A stretch of 8,832 bases of DNA, taken from NCBI GenBank assembly GCA_011051825.1, contig DRKH01000002.1:1-8832 (forward strand), in the 5' to 3' direction. Shown here in pieces: positions 1 through 4,960 of this stretch (position 1 is its first letter; the number at the start of each line of letters is the position of its first letter). The DNA is from Desulfobulbus sp. Lineage in GTDB: Bacteria > Desulfobacterota > Desulfobulbia > Desulfobulbales > Desulfobulbaceae. Position numbers and translations under genes: made by a program. A model generated the notes under the pieces. It was given only the letters and a program-made list of their open reading frames with translations, made no database searches and was not told the origin of the DNA.

Positions 1-203
1 AGCAGTGCTATGTAACTTTTTTCGCAACGCAGAAAATGGGCGAAAAGGCAAGCAAGATGTTACAGTTAATTGTACACAGTCCCTTATTACGAACCCGGCG
101 AATTTGTGATGAATTTACCGGGTTCTGCAATCCGGATGAACAAGCGATGTTATCCCTGATTTGTGAAAAGCTGAGCTTTGTACGAAATCAGGGCAAAGAA
201 TGA
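1..203 (+). CDS. C-terminal end of an unrecognised protein (5' truncated)
   Basis: An open frame enters from the left edge (first full codon at position 3) and runs about 66 codons to TGA at 201-203. The visible residues are largely helix-compatible and end in ...SFVRNQGKE. I do not recognise the family and infer no function. No ribosome binding site precedes the internal ATGs at 36 or 57, so this is more likely the tail of a longer gene than a small complete gene. Base composition is about 43% GC, visibly lower than the genes downstream, and TTA and CGA codons are frequent. The stop codon lies inside the 8-bp target duplication of the following mobile element, so that element landed just at the end of the gene and left its reading frame intact. 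A frame of this length could occur by chance, hence moderate confidence. Confidence 0.5.
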   Translation, partial: QCYVTFFATQKMGEKASKMLQLIVHSPLLRTRRICDEFTGFCNPDEQAMLSLICEKLSFVRNQGKE

Positions 204-204
204 A
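197..204. repeat. Left target-site duplication of MITE copy 1
   Basis: AGAATGAA here is repeated exactly at 359-366, directly outside the two ends of the element. It contains the TGA stop of the upstream frame. Confidence 0.8.
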
Positions 205-314
205 GTAACTGTTCAGGAGCACCCCATCTCTGCACGGTCAGGCCTGATTCACATAGGAATCACTATAGTTCACAGGCCTGACTGCACAGATATGGAGCGC
301 TCCTAAACAGTTAC
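205..314. repeat. Long imperfect palindrome inside MITE copy 1
   Basis: The arms 205-246 and 273-314 pair over 42 positions with 35 Watson-Crick matches and a 26-nt loop. Each arm ends inward in CAGGCCTG, itself a palindrome. Five of the seven non-matching pairs would be G-T wobbles on the bottom strand and one on the top strand. A strong cruciform or RNA hairpin is therefore expected. Confidence 0.8.
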
Positions 315-358
315 AGGTGGTGGTTGGGCTAGTTCTCTGCCCCTACCTGAATAGTTAC
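205..358. mobile_element. 154-bp MITE-like element, copy 1 (IS66-like ends)
   Basis: The left end reads GTAACTGTTCAGG (205-217) and the right end CCTGAATAGTTAC (346-358), inverted with one mismatch in 13. The element is flanked by a perfect 8-bp direct repeat, AGAATGAA, at 197-204 and 359-366, the signature of a target-site duplication. It has no room for a transposase. IS66-family elements are known for ends beginning GTAA and 8-bp duplications, so a non-autonomous relative mobilised by an IS66-type transposase is the best guess; no such transposase lies in the window. Inside, a further end-like sequence (CCTAAACAGTTAC, 302-314) closes a long palindrome (205-314), followed by a 44-nt right module (315-358). 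A second copy with the same plan lies at 8212-8303. Confidence 0.82.
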
Positions 359-366
359 AGAATGAA
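359..366. repeat. Right target-site duplication of MITE copy 1
   Basis: Exact 8-bp copy (AGAATGAA) of 197-204, abutting the right end of the element. Confidence 0.8.
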
Positions 367-413
367 TACAGAACAGGGGCGAACGGCCCGCAGTTCAGTT
401 TTAACCGCCGCAG

Positions 414-475
414 GCAGCGAGCCCGAAGTCTACGCTTATCTGCGAGACTCCCGGTGGTAACTTTCTGATCGCTGT
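414..475 (+). promoter_or_regulatory. Structured leader motif, copy A (before the hydratase gene)
   Basis: The 20-mer at 423-442, CCGAAGTCTACGCTTATCTG, matches 18 of 20 bases at 3270-3289 before glpD, and a diverged copy lies at 3157-3172. It is enclosed by an outer inverted repeat, CAGCGA (415-420) with TCGCTG (469-474). It ends shortly before the likely start codons at 498 or 531, so it would be part of the 5' untranslated region or the promoter. It does not match a riboswitch class I can identify. It could be a cis-acting RNA, a protein-binding site or a dispersed repeat. Confidence 0.45.
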
Positions 476-497
476 CTTCCGCCTTCTCTCCTCTGTT

Positions 498-1316
498 ATG
501 GATAAACCAGCAACCACGAGTGAACCCAAAATGTCAGAACAAGCCCTTCTTTTGTCGGAACAGAAAAACCGTGTTGTGTACCTCACCTTGAATCGTCCGG
601 AGGTTCTCAATGCCTTGAATGAACCATTACTCCTTGAAATTAAAAAAGAGTTGGAGCGAATACGGGAAGATCGGGATATTCGTGCCGTGGTCTTCACCGG
701 TAGCGGGGACAAGGCCTTTTCCGCCGGAGCGGATATAGAATATCTGCACCAGGCCACACCGCTTGAGGTCAGGGAGCTGGCTCGATTAGCGGTCGCCGTT
801 ACGCAACTTATCGAGAATTTGAACACGGTCTCAATCGCCCTTATCAATGGCTTTGCCCTCGGGGGAGGGCTCGAGCTGGCGGAAGCCTGTATGTGCCGAA
901 TCGCCGTCGATTCAGCACGGTTCGGCCATCCGGAAGTCCTGTTGGGCGCGGTTGCCGGCTGGGGCGGAACCACGCGACTGCCCCGGCTGATCGGCAAAGG
1001 CCGGGCCGCGGAGATGCTGCTGACCGGCAAGATGATTGATGCACAGGAAGCCCTTCAGTTCGGCCTGATTAACCGCGTGGTGGAACCTGAAAAATTACTC
1101 CATGCAGGAGAAACATTGCTGCGGAGTATTTTTCAAAATGGCCCTCTTGCCGTCAATATGACCTGGGATGCCCTGCACAGGGGATTGGATCTGTCAATAG
1201 ATGAGTCGACTAAACTGGGCGCTGATTACTTCGGTCTAATCGCCTCCTCAGAGGATTTCAGAACCGGTACCCGGGCCTTTCTGGATAAGCAGAAAGCAGC
1301 GTTTCAAGGCATGTAA
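498..1316 (+). CDS. Enoyl-CoA hydratase/isomerase (crotonase) family protein
   Basis: A cytoplasmic crotonase-fold enzyme, probably hydrating trans-2-enoyl-CoA to 3-hydroxyacyl-CoA in fatty-acid or related acyl-CoA degradation. Visible family marks are LNRPEVLNALN (residues 31-41), FSAGADI of the CoA/oxyanion region (74-80), GGGLELA (122-128) and HPEVLLGAVAGWGGTTRL (144-161). Both glutamates corresponding to the hydratase catalytic pair are present (E126 and E146), which favours true hydratase over isomerase-only or thioesterase members, although substrate chain length cannot be told. The length of 272 residues is slightly long. The ATG at 531 (residue 12) would give 261 residues, closer to the family norm, and neither start has a convincing ribosome site. 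The gene stands alone, not beside thiolase or dehydrogenase genes, and carries leader motif copy A upstream. Confidence 0.93.
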   Translation: MDKPATTSEPKMSEQALLLSEQKNRVVYLTLNRPEVLNALNEPLLLEIKKELERIREDRDIRAVVFTGSGDKAFSAGADIEYLHQATPLEVRELARLAVAVTQLIENLNTVSIALINGFALGGGLELAEACMCRIAVDSARFGHPEVLLGAVAGWGGTTRLPRLIGKGRAAEMLLTGKMIDAQEALQFGLINRVVEPEKLLHAGETLLRSIFQNGPLAVNMTWDALHRGLDLSIDESTKLGADYFGLIASSEDFRTGTRAFLDKQKAAFQGM

Positions 1317-1329
1317 TGTTCATGAGCTG

Positions 1330-1361
1330 ATTTCGTCATAAACGTTTTCATTTCGTCATAA
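1330..1361. repeat. Pair of 12-bp direct repeats, candidate operator
   Basis: ATTTCGTCATAA occurs exactly at 1330-1341 and 1350-1361, a spacing of 20 bp, close to two DNA helical turns. This suits a dimeric regulator binding one face of the DNA. It lies 14 bp after the hydratase stop and about 180 bp before glpK. The spacing does not fit a PhoB box (11-bp period). Confidence 0.45.
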
Positions 1362-1434
1362 CTGATGCACTCGACGACAGGTATCCATTGAAGGCAATTC
1401 TCGGGCACTGTTACCGCCTACCACCTCAGGATTC

Positions 1435-1486
1435 GTGAACCTGTTCCTCTTGGTGAACGGTTACAGATATCCCGGTGAACGGTCAC
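1435..1486. promoter_or_regulatory. Cluster of GTGAAC repeats upstream of glpK, candidate operator
   Basis: GTGAAC occurs at 1435-1440, 1453-1458 and 1475-1480. The last two lie in a longer direct repeat, GGTGAACGGTTAC (1452-1464) and GGTGAACGGTCAC (1474-1486), 22 bp apart. The first is part of the inverted repeat GAACctGTTC (1437-1446). The cluster ends about 50 bp before the glpK start, where a repressor or activator of a glycerol gene would be expected. It does not fit the CRP consensus (GTGA-N6-TCAC), since the GTGA and TCAC of 1475-1486 are separated by only four bases. Confidence 0.4.
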
Positions 1487-1525
1487 TTTTTATTTAAGTA
1501 TGTTGTAGAACTGTTATCCTAAAAC

Positions 1526-1531
1526 AGGAGG
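1526..1531 (+). promoter_or_regulatory. Strong ribosome binding site of glpK
   Basis: AGGAGG with 8 nt to the ATG at 1540. It fixes the glpK start. Confidence 0.85.
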
Positions 1532-1539
1532 GAAAACAG

Positions 1540-3036
1540 ATGCAATCTTTCATCCTTGCCATTGATCAGGGCACCACATCATGCCGGGCAATACTCTTTG
1601 ACGAAAAGTATAATGCTGTCGCTGTTGTCCAGCGGGAATTTGAGCAGTTTTTTCCCCGCTCCGGCTGGGTGGAACACGATCCGGAGGAAATCTGGGACAC
1701 GACTCTGGCGACCTGCCGTGAAGTCCTGAGCTGGGGAGGGATGAACGGGTCGCGTATCGCCGGTATCGGCATCACCAACCAGCGTGAGACAACCATCATC
1801 TGGGACCGGCAGACCGGGAAACCGTTCCATCGGGCCATTGTCTGGCAGGATCGGCGGACCGGGGAACATTGTGCCGAGCTGAAGGAACGGGGGCACGAGG
1901 AAAAGGTTACCGCCAAAACAGGTCTGCTGCTTGATCCCTATTTTTCCGCAACCAAGATCGCCTGGATTCTGGATAACGTGGATGGCGGCCGGGAAATGGC
2001 TCGGGCCGGTCGGCTGGCCTTTGGTACCGTAGACTGCTTTTTACTCTGGCGGCTCACCGGTGGCAGAGTCCACGCCACCGATGCCACCAACGCCTCCTGC
2101 ACAATGCTGTTTAATATCCATACCGGTTGCTGGGACCGGGACCTGCTTGATCTGTTCCGGATTCCGGAAAACATGCTGCCCGAGGTCCGGGACTGTGCCG
2201 CCGACTTCGGGGAAACGGTTCCCGAATTTTTCGGAACCTCGGTACCGATAACCGGTATTGCCGGAGACCAGCAGGCCGCTCTTATCGGTCAGGCCTGTTT
2301 TCAACCCGGAATGATGAAGTCCACTTATGGCACCGGTTGTTTTGCTCTTCTCAATACCGGTGATCAGGCCGTGACTTCAAAAAATCGTCTTTTGACCACG
2401 ATCGGTTATCAGTTGAACGGGCAGGTCACCTATGGCCTTGAAGGGTCGATTTTCATTGCCGGGGCCGCCGTCCAGTGGCTGCGTGACAGTCTTGGCTTAG
2501 TCACCACGGCCTCGGAAACCGGTGAGCTGGCCGGGACAGCCGATGACAAACAGGATGTCTATCTGGTGCCGGCTTTTACCGGGCTGGGGGCACCATACTG
2601 GGACCCGGAAAGTCGTGGGGCCATGTTCGGCTTGACGCGCAGCACCGGGCCGGCAGAATTTGCCCGGGCAGCTCTTGAGGCCGTCTGTTATCAGACCCGT
2701 GATCTGCTGGAGGCCATGCGGGGGGACTGGGAAATGGTTCCGGACATGGAGACGGTCCTTCGGGTGGACGGCGGAATGGTTGCCTCCAACTGGACCATGC
2801 AGTTTCTGGCTGATATCATTGATGCACCGGTGGACCGTCCCCGAATCCTTGAAACAACGGCCCTCGGGGCGGCGTATCTAGCCGGATTGCAGGTGGACTT
2901 TTATCCCGGCCCCCGGGAATTTTCAGGCTCCTGGCAACTGGAGACCCGTTTTTGTCCCCGGCTGGCCGAGGAGGAACGTGAAAGAAAATACAAAGGGTGG
3001 CAGGATGCGGTCCGCAGGACCTTGAGCCGCTATTGA
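1540..3036 (+). CDS. glpK: Glycerol kinase
   Basis: GlpK phosphorylates glycerol with ATP to sn-glycerol 3-phosphate in the cytoplasm, the committing step of glycerol use. The 498-residue length is normal for the FGGY family. Visible marks are the phosphate-binding DQGTTS (9-14), GITNQRETT with the glycerol-binding R82 and E83 (77-85), DPYFS with Y134, the catalytic aspartate in GIAGDQQAA (D243), YGTGCF (263-268), PAFTGLGAPYWDP (344-356) and the C-terminal lobe motif RVDGGMVASNW (408-418). All expected catalytic residues are present. The start has a strong AGGAGG site. glpD follows 292 bp later on the same strand, an unusually long gap for an operon, so glpD may have its own promoter or leader. 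No glpF channel gene lies beside it. The spacer upstream carries two sets of direct repeats that could be operators. Confidence 0.98.
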   Translation: MQSFILAIDQGTTSCRAILFDEKYNAVAVVQREFEQFFPRSGWVEHDPEEIWDTTLATCREVLSWGGMNGSRIAGIGITNQRETTIIWDRQTGKPFHRAIVWQDRRTGEHCAELKERGHEEKVTAKTGLLLDPYFSATKIAWILDNVDGGREMARAGRLAFGTVDCFLLWRLTGGRVHATDATNASCTMLFNIHTGCWDRDLLDLFRIPENMLPEVRDCAADFGETVPEFFGTSVPITGIAGDQQAALIGQACFQPGMMKSTYGTGCFALLNTGDQAVTSKNRLLTTIGYQLNGQVTYGLEGSIFIAGAAVQWLRDSLGLVTTASETGELAGTADDKQDVYLVPAFTGLGAPYWDPESRGAMFGLTRSTGPAEFARAALEAVCYQTRDLLEAMRGDWEMVPDMETVLRVDGGMVASNWTMQFLADIIDAPVDRPRILETTALGAAYLAGLQVDFYPGPREFSGSWQLETRFCPRLAEEERERKYKGWQDAVRRTLSRY

Positions 3037-3102
3037 TCCTGTCCGGGAAAACATGCCGTTGCCGGCAAGCGCTTTACCCTTTGGTTTCAAAATAATGTTG
3101 CC

Positions 3103-3119
3103 TGCCCGCTCTGCGGGTA
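3103..3119 (+). other. Short GC-rich hairpin after glpK
   Basis: CCCGC (3105-3109), loop TCT, GCGGG (3113-3117), extended by one G-T and one T-A pair. It lies about 70 bp after the glpK stop. No T-run follows, so it is a poor intrinsic terminator; it may stabilise the 3' end of the glpK message or be incidental. Confidence 0.3.
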
Positions 3120-3156
3120 AACGAATGTGCCTGAAATAGAACATTTTTATCGTTTA

Positions 3157-3202
3157 AAGTCTACGCTATCTGTTGCGCCCGCCGGGCTGCTGGTTCATCT
3201 GA
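3157..3202 (+). promoter_or_regulatory. Leader motif, copy B (glpK-glpD spacer)
   Basis: AAGTCTACGCTATCTG (3157-3172) is followed by a small hairpin, GCCC-GCC-GGGC (3177-3187), and by TGCTGGTTCATCTGA (3188-3202). The same order of constant block, triloop hairpin and constant block recurs as copy C about 116 bp downstream; the final block matches 14 of 15 bases while the hairpin between differs in sequence. Confidence 0.45.
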
Positions 3203-3240
3203 AAATAGCCCACGGAGCTGTGTCGTTTCAGGCTATTTCC
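3201..3240 (+). other. Hairpin in the glpD leader
   Basis: AAATAGCC (3203-3210) pairs with GGCTATTT (3231-3238), with an inner CAC/GTG pairing. A second partner for the right arm, CTGAAATAG, lies upstream at 3131-3139, so two mutually exclusive folds are possible. A T-rich tail is absent. Confidence 0.4.
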
Positions 3241-3269
3241 ATGGTTCGTTGTTGCTTGGGACGGAAAAG

Positions 3270-3317
3270 CCGAAGCCTGCGCTTATCTGGTCCAGCCATG
3301 CTGGTTTATCTGATAAG
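3270..3317 (+). promoter_or_regulatory. Leader motif, copy C, next to the glpD ribosome site
   Basis: CCGAAGCCTGCGCTTATCTG (3270-3289) matches copy A at 18 of 20 bases. It is followed by the hairpin CCAGC-CAT-GCTGG (3292-3304) and TGCTGGTTTATCTGA (3299-3313). An outer stem, CTTATC (3282-3287) with GATAAG (3312-3317), ends on the first base of the GAGGAG ribosome site (3317-3322). Folding could therefore affect translation of glpD; this is inference. Confidence 0.5.
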
Positions 3318-3328
3318 AGGAGAGGTTC

Positions 3329-4918
3329 ATGAAACGGGAACGAATGCTGAAGGCGTTGCGGGAGCGGGGTGAAACTCCATGGGATATCATTGTGATCGGC
3401 GGCGGGGCCACCGGTCTCGGCACCGCCCTCGACGCTGCCTCCCGCGGCTATCATACCCTGCTGCTTGAACAGGCCGATTTTTCCAAGGGTACCTCGAGTC
3501 GTTCCACCAAGCTGGTTCATGGCGGGGTCCGTTATCTCGCCCAGGGCGATATCTCTCTGGTCCTCGAGGCCCTGCACGAACGGGGACTGATGCGTCGAAA
3601 TGCACCCCATCTGGTTAAAAATCAGGCCTTTATTATTCCGAACTACGACTGGTGGGACGGGCCGTTTTATACCCTGGGCATGAAGGTCTACGATATGATG
3701 GCCGGTAAACTCGGCCTTGGTCCCTCCCAACTGCTTTCCCGAAAAGAGGTGCTGCAGGCCATTCCCAATCTTAAGACCGATGGACTTCGCGGCGGGGTGA
3801 TCTACCACGACGGCCAGTTCGATGATTCCCGCCTGGCCGTCAATATCGCCCAGACCTGTACGGAACAGGGCGGGGTCGTCCTCAACTATATGTGTGTAAC
3901 CGACCTGATAAAGAACAGGATCGGTATCCTTTCCGGGGTGGAGGTGATCGATGTGGAAAGCGGCGACACCTATACAATCCAGGCCAGAAGCGTGATCAAT
4001 GCCACCGGTGTCTTTGTCGATGAAATCATGCACATGGATGAACCTGATGCCGCCCCCCTTGTCCGGCCCAGTCAGGGGGTGCATATTATACTGGATAAGG
4101 ACTTTCTCAAGGGCGACTCGGCGATCATGATCCCCAAGACTTCGGACGGACGGGTACTCTTTGCCGTTCCCTGGCATGATCGGGTTGTGGTCGGCACCAC
4201 GGATACGCCTCTGAACAGGTGCACCCTGGAACCGCGAGCCCTGGAAGAGGAAATTGAGTTTATCCTGGCCACGGCGAAACAATATCTGACCCGTGAACCC
4301 CGACGCAAAGATATTCTCTCTATTTTTGCCGGACTGCGTCCCCTTGCCGCCCCCCGGGAAGGGGACCCTGCGACCAGCACCAAGGAGATCTCCCGCAGCC
4401 ACCATCTACGGGTATCCCTTTCCGGGCTGGTCACCATTACCGGCGGTAAATGGACGACGTATCGCAGGATGGCCGAGGATACGGTGAATAAGGCGGCCAT
4501 GGTCGGGGGGCTTGCCTATAAAAAATGTCGTACCGAAGACATGCCGATCCATGGCTGGATTTCCAACCCCGATTACCAGGATCCCCTGTACTATTACGGT
4601 TCGGATGCGGATTACATGCGGGATCTTGTTTCCGATCATCCGGAACTGGGAAAAAAACTGCACGAGCGCTTGCCCTATACGCCCATTGAGATCATCTGGT
4701 CGGCCCGATATGAAATGGCCCGTACCGTGGAGGATATCCTGGCAAGAAGACAGCGGGCATTGTTTCTTGATGCCCGGGCCGCACTTGAGATGGCCCCGGA
4801 AGTGGCAACAATCCTGGCCCGGGAACTGGCCCGGGAACTGGGCCGGGACGAAAGCTGGCAGAAAGAGCAGGTGAAGCAATTTACCGAGTTGGCCAGGGGC
4901 TATTTTCTGGAGGATTGA
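3329..4918 (+). CDS. glpD: FAD-dependent glycerol-3-phosphate dehydrogenase
   Basis: GlpD oxidises sn-glycerol 3-phosphate to dihydroxyacetone phosphate at the inner membrane and passes electrons through FAD to the quinone pool, completing the pathway begun by GlpK. The N-terminal Rossmann motif IVIGGGATGLG spans residues 21-31, followed by the acidic end of the FAD-ribose strand (LLLEQ, 44-48) and SSRSTKLVHGGVRYL (56-70), typical of the family. INATGVFVDEI (223-233) is the second FAD-contact segment; GLRPL with R337 and TGGKWTTYR with K374 and R379 line the substrate region. The C-terminal helical domain runs from about 400 to 525. At 529 residues it is a normal-length single-subunit enzyme, not the anaerobic GlpABC type. 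GAGGAG at 3317-3322 supports the start. Near the C terminus a 12-bp tandem repeat (4814-4849) encodes LARE-LARE-LGRD. Confidence 0.97.
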   Translation: MKRERMLKALRERGETPWDIIVIGGGATGLGTALDAASRGYHTLLLEQADFSKGTSSRSTKLVHGGVRYLAQGDISLVLEALHERGLMRRNAPHLVKNQAFIIPNYDWWDGPFYTLGMKVYDMMAGKLGLGPSQLLSRKEVLQAIPNLKTDGLRGGVIYHDGQFDDSRLAVNIAQTCTEQGGVVLNYMCVTDLIKNRIGILSGVEVIDVESGDTYTIQARSVINATGVFVDEIMHMDEPDAAPLVRPSQGVHIILDKDFLKGDSAIMIPKTSDGRVLFAVPWHDRVVVGTTDTPLNRCTLEPRALEEEIEFILATAKQYLTREPRRKDILSIFAGLRPLAAPREGDPATSTKEISRSHHLRVSLSGLVTITGGKWTTYRRMAEDTVNKAAMVGGLAYKKCRTEDMPIHGWISNPDYQDPLYYYGSDADYMRDLVSDHPELGKKLHERLPYTPIEIIWSARYEMARTVEDILARRQRALFLDARAALEMAPEVATILARELARELGRDESWQKEQVKQFTELARGYFLED

Positions 4919-4938
4919 AAGCGCACCGGATTATTGCT

Positions 4939-4960
4939 CAACTCAAGAGGGTTGTTTGTT
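4939..4960. terminator. Weak candidate terminator between convergent glpD and antiporter genes
   Basis: CAACTC (4939-4944), loop AAGA, GGGTTG (4949-4954), then TTTGTT. The stem is only 6 bp with one G-T pair and overlaps the last codons of the antiporter gene on the other strand. The gene ends are just 24 bp apart, so some shared stop signal is expected. Confidence 0.3.

Noticed and set aside
154..193. CCCTGATTT ... AAATCAGGG hairpin as an intrinsic terminator
   Set aside because: It lies inside the open frame that ends at 203 and has no T-run after it; it could be real structure but is not supported as a terminator.
401..1030. 209-residue open frame on the minus strand
   Set aside because: It is a shadow of the hydratase gene, with low-complexity Ser/Arg-rich sequence and no family motifs.
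1408..1466. CTGTTACCG ... CGGTTACAG as a third MITE of the GTAAC family
   Set aside because: The left end is not in the GTAAC orientation of the other copies, and no 8-bp duplication flanks it; the GTGAAC direct repeats explain the region better.
3231..3317. Resemblance to a GEMM (cyclic di-GMP-I) riboswitch, from GGGACGGAAAAGCC at 3258-3271
   Set aside because: The conserved GGCAAACC block, the GNRA loop and its receptor are not present, and copies A and B lack a clear GGGACGCAAAGCC counterpart.
3233..4405. 390-residue open frame on the minus strand over glpD
   Set aside because: GlpD has clear catalytic and FAD motifs on the plus strand; the antisense frame is a by-product of GC-rich codon use.
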